Made by a program: the position numbers and the translations under genes
Assembly: GCF_010811875.1 (NCBI RefSeq)
Contig: NZ_VKHP01000028.1
Span: 1 to 53,775, forward strand
Source: Bradyrhizobium uaiense
GTDB taxonomy: Bacteria > Pseudomonadota > Alphaproteobacteria > Rhizobiales > Xanthobacteraceae
Reading direction: 5' to 3'
DNA length: 53,775 bases
Part shown: positions 22,876 through 34,443 of the stretch, one piece after another
Position numbering within the stretch: the stretch's first letter is position 1
How the letters are laid out: every line of letters starts with the position of its first letter
Notes under the pieces: generated by a model
Database searches by the model: none
Told to the model about the DNA's origin: nothing
Seen by the model: only the letters and a program-made list of their open reading frames with translations

Positions 22876-24308
22876 GACGACTGCGCCGAATCAAGATCCT
22901 CGCAACGCTCGGCCCGGCCTCCTCGGACAGCGCGATGATCCGCAAGCTGTTCGAGGCGGGCGCCGACGTCTTCCGCATCAACATGAGCCACACCCCGCAT
23001 GACAAGATGCGGGAACTGGTCAAGACCATCCGCAATGTCGAATCGAGCTACGGCCGGCCGATCGGCATCCTGGTCGACCTGCAGGGGCCGAAGCTGCGGC
23101 TCGGCTCCTTCGCGGAAGGCTCGACCCAGCTCAAGAACGGCCAGAGCTTCATTCTGGATTCCGACAAGGCACTGGGCGACAACAGCCGTGTCCAGCTTCC
23201 GCATCCGGAGATCCTCGCCGCGCTCCGCCCGGGCCACGCCCTGTTGCTCGACGACGGCAAGGTCCGCCTCATTGCCGAGGAGACCTCGCCCGAGCGTGCG
23301 GTGACGCGCGTGGTGATCGGCGGCAAGATGTCGGACCGCAAGGGCGTCAGCCTGCCCGACACCGATCTGCCGGTCTCGGCGATGACCCCGAAGGACCGCG
23401 CCGACCTCGAGGCCGCGCTGCCGGAGGGGATCGACTGGGTCGCGCTGTCCTTTGTGCAGCGTGCCGAGGACGTGCTCGAAGCCAAGAAGATGATCCGCGG
23501 CCGCGCCGCCGTGATGGCCAAGATCGAGAAACCGCAGGCCATCGATCGCCTCGCCGACATCATCGATGCGGCGGACGCGCTGATGGTGGCGCGCGGCGAT
23601 CTCGGCGTCGAGCTGCCGCTGGAGCGGGTGCCGAGCCTGCAGAAGCAGATGATCCGGATGGCGCGGCGCGCCGGCAGGCCTGTGGTGGTCGCGACCCAGA
23701 TGCTGGAATCGATGATCCAGGCGCCGGTGCCGACCCGCGCCGAGGTCTCCGACGTCGCCACCGCGGTCTACGAAGGCGCCGACGCCATCATGCTGTCGGC
23801 GGAATCCGCTGCCGGCAAATTCCCGGTCGAGGCGGTCTCGACCATGAACCGCATCGGCGAGGAAGTGGAGCGCGACCCGACCTATCGCAACGTGATCAAC
23901 GCGCAGCGCGTCGATCCGGAGCCGACGGTCGGCGATGCCATCGCCGACGCCGCGCGGCAGATCGCCGAGACGCTCGATCTGTCGGCGATCATTTGCTGGA
24001 CGTCGTCGGGCTCGACCGGCATCCGCGTGGCGCGCGAGCGGCCCAAGGTGCCGGTGGTCGCGATCACGCCGAATCTTGCCACCGGCCGCAAGCTGTCAGT
24101 GGTGTGGGGTGTGCATTGCGTGGTGGCCGAGGACGCGCACGATCTCGACGACATGGTCGACCGCGCCGGCTCGATTGCATTCCGCGACGGCTTTGCCAAG
24201 GCCGGCCAGCGCGTCATCATCGTCGCCGGCGTGCCGCTGCGCGCGCCCGGTACCACCAACATGCTGCGCATCGCCTCGGTCGGGCCGAACGGCGACGCGC
24301 AGATCTGA
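22872..24308 (+). CDS. pyk: pyruvate kinase
   Basis: 478 aa, the normal length, from the ATG at 22872 (MRRLRRIKILATLGPASSDS). It converts phosphoenolpyruvate and ADP to pyruvate and ATP in glycolysis. Motifs: FRINMSHTPHDKM, VDLQGPKLRLG, the active-site KIEKPQAI, MVARGDLGVELPLE, VATQMLESMI and the C-terminal domain with SGSTGIRVARERP. The longer open frame upstream overlaps the DUF1036 gene and is not used. A GC hairpin just after the stop (GCCGGGC/GCCCGGC, about 24328-24354) could help termination. Confidence 0.95.
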   Translation: MRRLRRIKILATLGPASSDSAMIRKLFEAGADVFRINMSHTPHDKMRELVKTIRNVESSYGRPIGILVDLQGPKLRLGSFAEGSTQLKNGQSFILDSDKALGDNSRVQLPHPEILAALRPGHALLLDDGKVRLIAEETSPERAVTRVVIGGKMSDRKGVSLPDTDLPVSAMTPKDRADLEAALPEGIDWVALSFVQRAEDVLEAKKMIRGRAAVMAKIEKPQAIDRLADIIDAADALMVARGDLGVELPLERVPSLQKQMIRMARRAGRPVVVATQMLESMIQAPVPTRAEVSDVATAVYEGADAIMLSAESAAGKFPVEAVSTMNRIGEEVERDPTYRNVINAQRVDPEPTVGDAIADAARQIAETLDLSAIICWTSSGSTGIRVARERPKVPVVAITPNLATGRKLSVVWGVHCVVAEDAHDLDDMVDRAGSIAFRDGFAKAGQRVIIVAGVPLRAPGTTNMLRIASVGPNGDAQI

Positions 24309-24365
24309 CGATCATTTCCTCCGTGCCGGGCCACGCATCAGCGCGCCCGGCAGTGGGCGCGACGA

Positions 24366-24794
24366 TCAGCCCTGCAACGATGCGTCGAGCGTGATCCTGG
24401 TGTTGAGCAGCTTCGACACCGGACATCCGGCTTTGGCCTTGCCCGCCAGCTCCTGGAATGCCGCGTTATCGGCGCCCGGGATCTTCGCCGATAGCGTCAG
24501 GTGTATCGCGGTGATGGCAAAGCCGTCGGCGACCTTCTCCAGGGTCACGTCGGCCTTGGTCTCCATGTGCTCCGCAGTGAGCTTGGCTTCGCCGAGGATC
24601 AGCGACAGCGCCATCGTGAAGCAGGCGGCGTGCGCCGCGCCGATCAGCTCTTCGGGGTTCGATCCGGGCTTGCCCTCGAAGCGGCTGGCGAAGCCGTAGG
24701 GATAATCCGAGAGCGCGCCGCTCTTGGTCGAGATCGCGCCCTTGCCGTCCTTGATGCCGCCCTGCCATTTGGCCGAACCATGGGTCGTCGTCAT
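24366..24794 (-). CDS. osmC: OsmC family peroxiredoxin
   Basis: 142 aa, typical of OsmC. These cytoplasmic dimers reduce organic hydroperoxides with a Cys pair. The two expected cysteines are seen in HAACFTMALS (about residue 58) and KAGCPVSKLL (about 124), with the NPEELIGAAHAACF signature complete. Convergent with pyk. No special regulation visible. Confidence 0.92.
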   Translation of the reverse strand: MTTTHGSAKWQGGIKDGKGAISTKSGALSDYPYGFASRFEGKPGSNPEELIGAAHAACFTMALSLILGEAKLTAEHMETKADVTLEKVADGFAITAIHLTLSAKIPGADNAAFQELAGKAKAGCPVSKLLNTRITLDASLQG

Positions 24795-24877
24795 CTGTTG
24801 CTCCCAGAGGTTGGTTGAACCCAGCCCGCAAAGCTACAACGCCTATGCGACAGAAGTGTTCGCCGCGCGCCTGAATG

Positions 24878-25552
24878 TTAAGCCCCGACCAGCGCCTTCG
24901 CCGGGGTCGTCGCCTGCACCACGAGACCGCGCGCGCGCGCGTCCATCACACCGACCGCGCGCAATGCAAGCAGCGTCACGGTCTGCACCGCATCGCGCAG
25001 CTTGATCGGATCCTCGAGATTGCTTGGTGCCAGCGGACCGACCAGCGCCTCGTGCAGCGCGCCGAGCAAGGCGGTGGCGGCCAGCGCCGTATCCTGCGCC
25101 GGCAGATGCCCGGCACGCACGGCGGCGTCGATGCGCATGGCGAGCTCGCCGGAAATATCGCGGCGGCTGGCGAGGCGCGAGGCGGTGACGTCGACATCGA
25201 CGGGCTCGGCCAGGATGCCCCAGGCGAGCTTGCGCTGCGACAGCACGTGGACCGCAATCGTCGTCACCGCGGCAGCCAGTGCCGACGATGGCCCGGGCGC
25301 GGCATCGGCGGCGCGGCGGATCGCGGACAGCTCGTCGCGCGAGACCTCCGTGATCAATTCCGAGATCAGCTCCGCCTTCGACGGGAAATAGCGATAGACC
25401 GTCCCCGCTGCGACATTGGCCCGCACCGCGACGGGTGCGATCTGCACGGCCGCCATGCCGCCCGCCGCCGCCGCGTCGCGCGCAGCCGACAGGATGGCGC
25501 TGCGCCGGGCAGCCAGCCGCTTCACGACCTGATGAGTTCGCCGATAGACCAT
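24878..25552 (-). CDS. TetR family transcription regulator
   Basis: 224 aa from about 25552 (MVYRRTHQVVKRLAARRSAI). The N-terminal helix-turn-helix is typical: ILSAARDAAAAGGMAAVQIA and RANVAAGTVYRYFPSKAEL. The C-terminal ligand domain is all-helical and not specific enough to name a ligand. It is probably self-regulated or controls a gene elsewhere; the neighbours (osmC, a large membrane protein) give no clear target. A small palindrome at 25663-25675 is a candidate operator. Confidence 0.88.
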   Translation of the reverse strand: MVYRRTHQVVKRLAARRSAILSAARDAAAAGGMAAVQIAPVAVRANVAAGTVYRYFPSKAELISELITEVSRDELSAIRRAADAAPGPSSALAAAVTTIAVHVLSQRKLAWGILAEPVDVDVTASRLASRRDISGELAMRIDAAVRAGHLPAQDTALAATALLGALHEALVGPLAPSNLEDPIKLRDAVQTVTLLALRAVGVMDARARGLVVQATTPAKALVGA

Positions 25553-25662
25553 GGCGTTCCGTCCCCCCACCGTGCGCCCCGGCCGGCGCCCACCGGCAGA
25601 ACACACGCGTCTTCAATGTTTTGAACGATTGATCCCGCAACCGTCTGAAGAAGTGAACAACT

Positions 25663-25675
25663 ATTCAGACTGAAT
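25663..25675. promoter_or_regulatory. candidate TetR operator
   Basis: ATTCAG-A-CTGAAT, overlapping a second imperfect element TGAACAACTATTCA just to its left, about 110 bases before the TetR start. TetR operators are short palindromes of this kind; unproven. Confidence 0.35.
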
Positions 25676-25997
25676 GACAAGGTGGAATTGTAAGGATTTT
25701 GCGACAGCCGCGTGCCACCTCGGATTGAGCCGGCGGCACTCCGGCCCAAGGGAGGCCCTGACCGACCGGAATCGCCGAGATATCGCTAGCTTCCGGCAAT
25801 CCGCAGGATCGGATCAGGACTGCGATGGTAAATCGCAAGCTAAGATGATTGCTCGCAATCGAGACATCCGATCTCGCGCAGGCCGCGCGATCCCGGGGCC
25901 GCATTTACCCGAATTTATCGGAAGCCGTGGTCGAGTGCGCCGCTAGCGTCACGCGTGGCGTTGCCTCTGGATGTCCCCGGCCGAACCAAGAAAGCGC
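25676..25997. other. intergenic stretch between tetR and the membrane protein
   Basis: About 320 bases without a supported gene, containing the divergent promoters. Open frames here lack a ribosome site and recognisable sequence. Confidence 0.5.
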
Positions 25998-27497
25998 ATG
26001 TCACTGTCCGTCACCAGCAGCGTGAGCAGCCGCAATGCGGCACGAGGACTGCTGCCGCTCTGCGCCGCCGTCGGCGCCTATCTGTTCTATCTCTCGGCCG
26101 GCGAGATCCAGCTGCGCGATACCGACACGATGTGGCAGATCAGGGTCGGCCAGTGGATCCTCGACCACGGCGCGATGCCGACGTCAGACGTGTTCTCGTT
26201 CACCCGTTTCGGCGAGCCCTGGATTTCGAGCTCGTGGCTGTCGCAGGTGGTGTACGCCCTCGTGTACGGCGGCGATTGGGCCGGGCCGGTCATCCTGACG
26301 TCGATCGCGATCGGCGCGACGGTCGCGGTCTTCCTGCATCTGTTGAGCCCGCATTTCGATCCGGCGCGTGCGCTGCTGATCGCGGCGCTGGCGCTGCTGT
26401 TGTCGACGATCCACTTCCTCGCGCGGCCGCACATGCTGGCGCTGCCGGTGTTGCTGGCGTTCATCGGCGGCCTGATGTCGGCTGCGGATCGCCGCACCTC
26501 GCCGTCATGGTGGCTGCTGCCGCTGATGACACTATGGGCCAATCTGCATGGCGGCTTCGTTCTCGGCCTGGCGCTGATCGGACCGATCGGACTGGAGGCG
26601 ATCTGGAGCGCGGAGCCCAGCCGCCGCCGTCAGCTCGTCGCACGATGGGGACTGTTCGGCCTCGCCGCCCTCGCTGCGAGCTGCGTGACGCCTTACGGCT
26701 GGAATAGCCTCATGGGCGCGACCAAAATCCTCAGCCTCGGCAAGCTGCTGACACTGATCGGGGAATGGAAGCCCGCGGATTTCAGCAAGCCCAGTTTCTT
26801 CGAAGCCACGCTGCTCGGCCTGATCGGGCTCATCACCTATCGCAGACTGACCCTGTCGGTGCCGCGGATTCTGCTGCTGCTCGGCCTGATCTGGATGGCG
26901 CTGAGTCACGTCCGCAACATCGAGGTGTTCGCGTTCATCGCGCCGCTGGTGCTCGCCAAGCCGATATCAGAACAATGGGGAAATGCAGGCGCAGCCGCCT
27001 CCCGCTTCGAGGAGGCCCGCTCGGTCCCTGTCGTCACGATCCTGGCTGTCATCGCGATGGTGATCGGAGCGTGGGTGACGACGACGATGTTCGTCGCACA
27101 GCACGAGTTCAAGTTCCTCCCGGCGGTCTCGCCCGTTGCCGCGGTCGACGTCCTCCAGCAGCACAAGGCGCAGCGCGTGTTCAGCACCGCGCCGTTCGGC
27201 GGCTACATGGTGAGCCGCGACGTGAAGGTGTTCATCGACGGCCGCGCCGAACTGTACGGCGAGCAATTCGTGCTCGACTATTACGCCGCGCTCGACGCCC
27301 GCGACGTCGGACAGCTGCTCGACCTGCTCGACAAATACCGGATCGACGCCACGCTGCTGAGTTCGGACTCTCCGGCCGGAAACGCGCTGGACCACCTCAA
27401 GGGCTGGAAACGGCTGTACAAGGACGACATCGCCGTCATCCACGTGCGATCGGATGAGAGGACCGGCGCAGCGACGCCGGCGGCGAGCTCGAACTAG
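25998..27497 (+). CDS. large polytopic membrane protein (GT-C-like)
   Basis: 499 aa from ATG 25998 (MSLSVTSSVSSRN); an ATG at 25971 is possible. About 10-11 hydrophobic segments fill residues 18-380. The first loop contains IQLRDTDTMWQIRVGQWIL with acidic residues, and a C-terminal periplasmic domain of about 110 residues contains FIDGRAELYGEQFVLDYY. The layout (many helices, acidic first loop, soluble C-terminus) resembles membrane glycosyltransferases of the GT-C class, but no catalytic motif can be assigned. Common in Bradyrhizobium as a hypothetical protein. Confidence 0.75.
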   Translation: MSLSVTSSVSSRNAARGLLPLCAAVGAYLFYLSAGEIQLRDTDTMWQIRVGQWILDHGAMPTSDVFSFTRFGEPWISSSWLSQVVYALVYGGDWAGPVILTSIAIGATVAVFLHLLSPHFDPARALLIAALALLLSTIHFLARPHMLALPVLLAFIGGLMSAADRRTSPSWWLLPLMTLWANLHGGFVLGLALIGPIGLEAIWSAEPSRRRQLVARWGLFGLAALAASCVTPYGWNSLMGATKILSLGKLLTLIGEWKPADFSKPSFFEATLLGLIGLITYRRLTLSVPRILLLLGLIWMALSHVRNIEVFAFIAPLVLAKPISEQWGNAGAAASRFEEARSVPVVTILAVIAMVIGAWVTTTMFVAQHEFKFLPAVSPVAAVDVLQQHKAQRVFSTAPFGGYMVSRDVKVFIDGRAELYGEQFVLDYYAALDARDVGQLLDLLDKYRIDATLLSSDSPAGNALDHLKGWKRLYKDDIAVIHVRSDERTGAATPAASSN

Positions 27498-27518
27498 CCT
27501 CAACTGCATTGCCTTCAC

Positions 27519-27650
27519 CGTCATCCCCGCGCAAGGGCTTCGCCTTTGTCGCTGGAGGTGCGAGCGGAGCGAGCCTCGAAGGATGAATCGGCCACCAGCC
27601 GGGCCGTCGATCCTTCGAGACGCCGCTTCGCGGCTCCTCAGGATGACGGG
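27519..27650. repeat. Bradyrhizobium-type intergenic repeat, copy A
   Basis: CGTCATCCCCGCG... CCTCGAAGGATGA... GATCCTTCGAGACG... CCTCAGGATGACGG. The same blocks recur at 46634-46780 and 48138-48253. They form hairpins (CTTCGAG/CTCGAAG arms) between genes. Confidence 0.8.
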
Positions 27651-27789
27651 TTTGAATGCCTCGCGCATCGGCCACCCCTCCCCGTTTTCCTGCCGCGCTC
27701 TGAGTAAGGCGCGACCGTGCCGTCCAGCGACTTGGCGCGAGGGTGCCACGGCGCTCCAACCGCGGCCAAGCCTATTCGGCGCAGCGATC

Positions 27790-28203
27790 TCAGCGCCTGC
27801 CGCGCTCCTTGACGGGGATCACGAATTTCAGCCCCGACCACACCGCATCGACGGCGCAGACCTTGATGTCGACCAGGCCGGCCGCGAGCCCGGCCTCGCG
27901 CACGGCCCTGTCGTCGAGATCGGTCGCGACGCCCGTGCTCTTCTTCGGCCACGACACCCAGATCATGCCGTCCGGCGCGATCGCCTCCCGGTAGTGCCGC
28001 AGCCTGGCGGCGAGCCCCCTCGCCTCGGCGGCGAACAGATGCACGGCATCGAGCGGCGCCCGCGCCGTCTTCGCGATCCGCACATCGGCGGGCAATGCGC
28101 CGACCACATCGCCATAGGGGACGGACAACCCGTCGACAAAAATACAAAAGCCCGGCTTGAGGCCGAGCTTTTGCACAATCGGTTTGCCGGGGCTGCCGGC
28201 CAT
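27790..28203 (-). CDS. DUF3052 protein
   Basis: 137 aa: GKPIVQKLGLKPG, then DGMIWVSWPKKSTGVATDLD and KVCAVDAVWSGLKFVIPVKER, the DUF3052 pattern. The KLGLKPG start and SWPKK block resemble small Rossmann-like proteins. No function is established. Tail-to-head on the minus strand 12 bases after the ftsH stop, so it may be read through from ftsH. Confidence 0.8.
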   Translation of the reverse strand: MAGSPGKPIVQKLGLKPGFCIFVDGLSVPYGDVVGALPADVRIAKTARAPLDAVHLFAAEARGLAARLRHYREAIAPDGMIWVSWPKKSTGVATDLDDRAVREAGLAAGLVDIKVCAVDAVWSGLKFVIPVKERGRR

Positions 28204-28215
28204 GGCAGGCGCGGC

Positions 28216-30138
<1,923 letters not shown>

Positions 30139-30395
30139 GGTCTTCCTTCGTGGTCGCGCGGATCGCGGCCTCTCTCTATCCTTGGGCAGGCTCTGTGGGA
30201 ATCCCCAGGGAATCCATCCCGTCGATGCCTACAATCTAGGTGCCGCTGGGGTCGATGCCAAGGGAACCACGCACGACTATTTACCGCATCCTAGCCCGAT
30301 TCCCGGTCAAAAAATGGCGTCGAATCCGGTGTTTTTCCGGGGTGGTTAAGCCTCCTTGCCGGTTTATGACAGCGATTGAAGCAATCGAACCCGGC

Positions 30396-31430
30396 TCAGC
30401 GGGAACGCGCCCGGCGCGGCGGCGCCGGCTCGATCCTGATGCGGCCGGAGGCGACGCTAATGACCGCTCCGGCAAGGGTCTGTTTCAGCTTGGATTCGCG
30501 TTGTCCGAAGGTCCCATCCAAGGCCGCATCCACCGCCGCGAGCAGGGTTTCGACCTTGCCGAGTTCGGCCGGCCCTTCATGTCCGGTACGATCGATGGCG
30601 CGCTTGAGCAGACGCAGGCGGATTTCCTCGGGCATCACTGCAAACAGCGCAGCGTCGAAGCCGGTGCGCGGGTTATCCTCATCTTTCAACGCGAGATAGC
30701 GCTCAGCGCCATCGACCAGCACCTCCAGCGCGACATTGGCTCGTGCGATCCGCGCGGCAAGCCGTGCCAGGTTCCGCGCATCGCCGCCCTCCTCCGCCAG
30801 CATCGGCATCAACGCGCGCAGCCGCGGCCGCGTGAAGGCCGGATCGTGATTGGTCGGATCGTCGGCAAAGCCGATGCGTGCCTTCTTCAGCGTCGCGATC
30901 AGCTGCGCCTTGGAGATATCGAGCAGCGGCCGCGTCAGCAAAACGCCGTCGCGCTCAATCTCGCGCGCCATCGCCGAGAGGCCCGCGACGCCGCTGCCAC
31001 GCAGCATCCGCATCAACAGCGTCTCGGCTTGATCGTCACGGGTGTGGGCGGTCAGGATGTGCGTGGCGCCGTGCCTGCGCGCGGCTTGCGCGAGCAGGCG
31101 ATAGCGCGCCTCACGCGCGGCCGCGGGCACGCCGGTCCCCGGCTTGGGCCCGCGCCAGCGCAGCGTGTGATGCGGCAGGTCGAGGCTTCGCGCCAGCTGC
31201 TTGACGTCGCGCGCCTCGCGCGCCGCTTCAGGACGCAGGCCGTGATCGACGGTGATGGCGACCAGTTGCGGTCCTGACGCAAGCGCGCGGCGCCAGCGCG
31301 CGGCCAGCCACATCAGCGCGACTGAATCGGGACCGCCGGACACCGCGAGCACAATCGCCGGTGCACGCGCGAGGCCTGCGAACAGGCGCTTGGCGTCCCG
31401 TGCCGGGATGGCGGATCGGTCGTCAGGCAT
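30396..31430 (-). CDS. tilS: tRNA(Ile)-lysidine synthase
   Basis: 344 aa. It attaches lysine to the wobble cytidine of the CAU tRNA-Ile so that it reads AUA. The PP-loop SGGPDSVALMWL is at about residues 32-43, and conserved VDHGLRPEAA, HTRDDQAET and TRPLLDI motifs follow. It is a single-domain alphaproteobacterial form with a short C-terminal region. Lies 51 bases after cpoB on the same strand. Confidence 0.95.
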   Translation of the reverse strand: MPDDRSAIPARDAKRLFAGLARAPAIVLAVSGGPDSVALMWLAARWRRALASGPQLVAITVDHGLRPEAAREARDVKQLARSLDLPHHTLRWRGPKPGTGVPAAAREARYRLLAQAARRHGATHILTAHTRDDQAETLLMRMLRGSGVAGLSAMAREIERDGVLLTRPLLDISKAQLIATLKKARIGFADDPTNHDPAFTRPRLRALMPMLAEEGGDARNLARLAARIARANVALEVLVDGAERYLALKDEDNPRTGFDAALFAVMPEEIRLRLLKRAIDRTGHEGPAELGKVETLLAAVDAALDGTFGQRESKLKQTLAGAVISVASGRIRIEPAPPRRARSR

Positions 31431-31481
31431 CGCAAAACCAGCTTGTTGCGGAAAGGCCGGAAGCGGCCTCCGCGCGCTGGT

Positions 31482-32531
31482 TTAGCACTTCACGCGCTTC
31501 TGCTCGCGGTCAACCGTAGCCTTGACCCCGCCGGACGCGCGCGGATATTTCCGCGCGATCTCGCCGAACGCGGCGCAGGCGGCTTCCTTTTCCTTCAGCG
31601 CCGCCAGCGACTGGCCAAGTCGCAGCAGGGCGTCGGGCGCCTTCGCGGACTTGTCGAACTTGGTGGTCACGCCGAGGAAGGTTTCCGCGGCGTCGCGATA
31701 TTGCTGGCGCTGGAAATAGCTTTCGCCGAGCCAGTATTGCGAGTCCGCCACCAGAGGATCGCTCGGATATTTCTGGGCAAAGTTCTTCATCGTCTCTTCG
31801 GCGAGCGCGTAGTCCTTGCGCTGCATGTAGCCGATGCCGAGGTCGAACTCGTCCTTCGACGTCGCCGACGGCGGCAACGTTGTCAGGGCCGCGGTTGCGC
31901 CGGGGGCACCACGCTGCGGGCTGGTGTTGCCGAGATTGAGCGGCTCGCCCGCCCCGCGCCCGCCGGGTGCACCGACCGCCGCATCGCCCTGCATCGGCAT
32001 CTGCCCGCCACCACCGAGTACGCGCGGAGCGCCCGGAGCGTTCGGATTCTGGTTCGGATCGAAAGCATCGCCGCGACCGCGGCGGCCGGGAGCCGCAGAC
32101 GGCGCCGGCTCCTGCACGATCGGCGCGGGCGCAGCGATCTGTTGCTGGTCATAGCCGCCCTGCGGCTGCCGGCCGTATCCTTGCTGTGGCTGGCCATATC
32201 CCTGCTGCGGCTGGGGGTAGCCCGGCTGAGCTTGCGGGTAGCCCTGCGGCTGCTGCGCCGGCGGCACGGCCGCGACATTGGGTTGACCTGCCGGAGCCTG
32301 TCCAGGAGCGCCGGGCGGCTGGCCGCCAAGCTGGCGCAGCCGCTCCTCGAGCTGGCGGTTGCGGTACTGCAGCTCCTCGTTCTGGCCGGTCAGCTGCCGC
32401 AGTTGGTTTTCGAGCCGCTCGATCCGCATTTCGGCGTCAGAATCGTCGGATTGAGCAAAAGCCGGAACAGAAACCGCGAACAACGCCGCGATCGCCGCGG
32501 CGGAGGAAAGAAAATGAAGCCTGGATGACAT
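31482..32531 (-). CDS. cpoB: Tol-Pal system protein CpoB (YbgF)
   Basis: 349 aa from ATG 32531 (MSSRLHFLSSAAAIAALFAV). Signal peptide to about residue 24 (FAQSDD), an N-terminal coiled coil (MRIERLENQLRQLTGQNEEL), a long Pro/Gln/Gly-rich low-complexity middle, then three TPR-like repeats near the C-terminus (DLGIGYMQRKDYALAEETMK and YWLGESYFQRQQYRDAAETF). CpoB works in the periplasm with TolA and PBP1B to couple outer-membrane constriction and wall synthesis. Follows pal. Confidence 0.9.
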   Translation of the reverse strand: MSSRLHFLSSAAAIAALFAVSVPAFAQSDDSDAEMRIERLENQLRQLTGQNEELQYRNRQLEERLRQLGGQPPGAPGQAPAGQPNVAAVPPAQQPQGYPQAQPGYPQPQQGYGQPQQGYGRQPQGGYDQQQIAAPAPIVQEPAPSAAPGRRGRGDAFDPNQNPNAPGAPRVLGGGGQMPMQGDAAVGAPGGRGAGEPLNLGNTSPQRGAPGATAALTTLPPSATSKDEFDLGIGYMQRKDYALAEETMKNFAQKYPSDPLVADSQYWLGESYFQRQQYRDAAETFLGVTTKFDKSAKAPDALLRLGQSLAALKEKEAACAAFGEIARKYPRASGGVKATVDREQKRVKC

Positions 32532-32736
32532 TTTGCCCTGACGACGAGATCGACGTGAAAAGCGAGCGACATTGAGGGACGGAGTACGCCGGAATTGTGA
32601 CTGGCACTTCAAATCCGGGACAGCGTCGCGGATACCGGTTTAGTACGGACGGTGGAACAAGCAAGCGGCCAATTGCGCGCAGCTTCGTTCATCTTGATGA
32701 AGGCGGGCCAGGCTTTCACGCGGCCCAAAAACAAAA

Positions 32737-32756
32737 CCGGCGCCCGAAGGCGCCGG
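32737..32756 (-). terminator. intrinsic terminator after pal
   Basis: On the minus strand CCGGCGCC-TTCG-GGCGCCGG is followed by TTTTGTTTTT, a classic stable hairpin plus T tract. It lies 27 bases after the pal stop, between pal and cpoB, so cpoB expression may depend on read-through or an own promoter. Confidence 0.85.
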
Positions 32757-32783
32757 CTTCAAAAAAATCCCTCGGGAGTAGCG

Positions 32784-33266
32784 TCAGGAGCTGGCGTTCA
32801 GCACGGTGACGGCGCGACGGTTCTGCGACCAGCAGGAGATGTCGTTACAAACCGCGACTGGGCGCTCCTTGCCGTAGGAGATGGTGCGCATGCGGCTCGG
32901 ATCGATGCCGCGCGAGGCCAGATAGGCGCGAACCGACTGGGCACGGCGAGCACCGAGCGCGATGTTGTATTCGCGCGTGCCGCGCTCGTCGGCATGACCT
33001 TCGATGGTGAAGGAATAACGGCCATAGGTCTGCAGCCACTGCGCCTGCTTGTCGAGGGTCGCTGTCGCCTGCGGGCTGAGATCGGTCTGATCGCTCTCAA
33101 AGAACACGCGGTCGCCGACATTGACCACGAAATCCTGCTGGCTGCCCGGGGTCGCGGCGCCCCCGATCGCGCCATTGGCGTCCAACGGGTTCTTGTTGGC
33201 GCAGGCACCCATCGACAGCGCCACCGCCAGAACCGCAACCAGCTTCATACCCTGGAGATATTTCAT
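32784..33266 (-). CDS. pal: peptidoglycan-associated lipoprotein Pal
   Basis: 160 aa from ATG 33266 (MKYLQGMKLVAVLAVALSMG), with GGAGG upstream. Lipobox LSMGAC puts the lipidated Cys at about residue 22. The OmpA-like peptidoglycan-binding domain shows FFESDQTDLSPQA, EGHADERGTREYN and LGARRAQSVRAYL. It anchors the outer membrane to the wall and partners with TolB. A longer frame upstream lacks a ribosome site. Separated from tolB by two unrelated genes. Confidence 0.95.
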   Translation of the reverse strand: MKYLQGMKLVAVLAVALSMGACANKNPLDANGAIGGAATPGSQQDFVVNVGDRVFFESDQTDLSPQATATLDKQAQWLQTYGRYSFTIEGHADERGTREYNIALGARRAQSVRAYLASRGIDPSRMRTISYGKERPVAVCNDISCWSQNRRAVTVLNASS

Positions 33267-33535
33267 TCCCGGAGCCTCCACGCTCACGCTCTTCGTACTG
33301 TCCATTGGGTCTACAGGGCGATGGTTAAGCGAACGTTCCGTCAACCTTGACGAGACCTTGCTGAACCTCATCAAATGCCAAGCAATGGCGAAAAGCGCCC
33401 CCGATGGTTAATGGGTGGCAAATGTGGCGCGACGGTGAAGGGAAGGCAAGCTTCGCGGGAACCGGGCGCTTTTGCAGGACAATTTGACCTGCGCAACAGG
33501 TGGTCGGCGTCAAATCGATCGGGACGCCGGTTTTC

Positions 33536-34270
33536 TCAGGGATTCGGCACGATCGAGGCGCGCTCGAACGGCCGGACAATACCGTCGGGCTGCAACTGGC
33601 CCTCCCGGTCGAACAGCATCCGCCGCTCGAAGGCGCTGGAACGCAGGAACGGATAGCGCGCGAGCACGCGCTCCCGCACCGTCGGCAGATGCGAGGCCAT
33701 CAGCCCGACCGGCTTCACAAGCCCGGGATAGAGCCGCGGCTCCGACCAGGTCTCGTGCAGGAACACGCGCCGGTAGAACGCCATGTGCTCGGGCCGGACC
33801 GGCGCCAGGCCGTAATCGGCATTGAAATGCACGCCCGCGGTCGAGCCGAGGCGCACGGTGACATAGGGCAGTTCCGGATTGTTCCGCGCCTTTTCGGGAT
33901 CGGCGACGAAGCGCGTCGAGTCGATGAACACCAGACCCTGATCGAGTTTCGGCAGCAGCACATCGCCGAACACATCGAGCGTCGGCGAGGAGCGCCACTC
34001 CGGCGTCGCCACGGTGATGCGGATCGAACTGCAGAGCTCGCCCTGCAGATAGACGCCGAACACCCACGCATTCGGCGCATCGTCGAACTGATCGACGACG
34101 CGCTCATCGGCGGAGGGCCGGATCGCTCCCTCGCGCAGATAGGCGCGATAGCGAAGCCGGTAGATTTCGTCTTTCTGTTCGGGGGTCTGAGCGAGGCGGT
34201 AGTCGACTTGGTCGAGAGGGTCCGCAAGCCTTCCTGACGCGGGCTTGATGGCTTCGGCCGCGGACCTCAT
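33536..34270 (-). CDS. N-acyl amino acid synthase FeeM-like acyltransferase
   Basis: 244 aa from ATG 34270 (MRSAAEAIKPASGRLADPLD), with AGGGGAG 7 bases upstream. The body matches the GNAT-like FeeM/autoinducer-synthase fold: YRLAQTPEQKDEIYRLRYRAY, DERVVDQFDDAPNAWVFGVY, SSIRITVATPEWRSSP and FIDSTRFV. FeeM proteins join a fatty acyl from acyl-ACP to an amino acid. Product unknown here. It lies between the GGDEF/EAL gene and pal. Confidence 0.75.
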   Translation of the reverse strand: MRSAAEAIKPASGRLADPLDQVDYRLAQTPEQKDEIYRLRYRAYLREGAIRPSADERVVDQFDDAPNAWVFGVYLQGELCSSIRITVATPEWRSSPTLDVFGDVLLPKLDQGLVFIDSTRFVADPEKARNNPELPYVTVRLGSTAGVHFNADYGLAPVRPEHMAFYRRVFLHETWSEPRLYPGLVKPVGLMASHLPTVRERVLARYPFLRSSAFERRMLFDREGQLQPDGIVRPFERASIVPNP

Positions 34271-34443
34271 GCAGTACTCCCCTAACAACCCAACAACTTC
34301 AACGCGCGTGGCAAAAGATTAACAGCTTCTTAATTTTCGTCAAAGCAATCGAGGCAATACAGTTAACCCGCGACCGCAACGGTGCACTTCAAACCGTGCA
34401 GCCGGATGCTCTCACAACTATCGATTGAGTTTATTGCGCTGGA

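Noticed and set aside
25674..25946. Short + strand open frame between tetR and the membrane protein gene
   Set aside because: No ribosome site, Arg-rich random-looking product, overlaps the promoter region.
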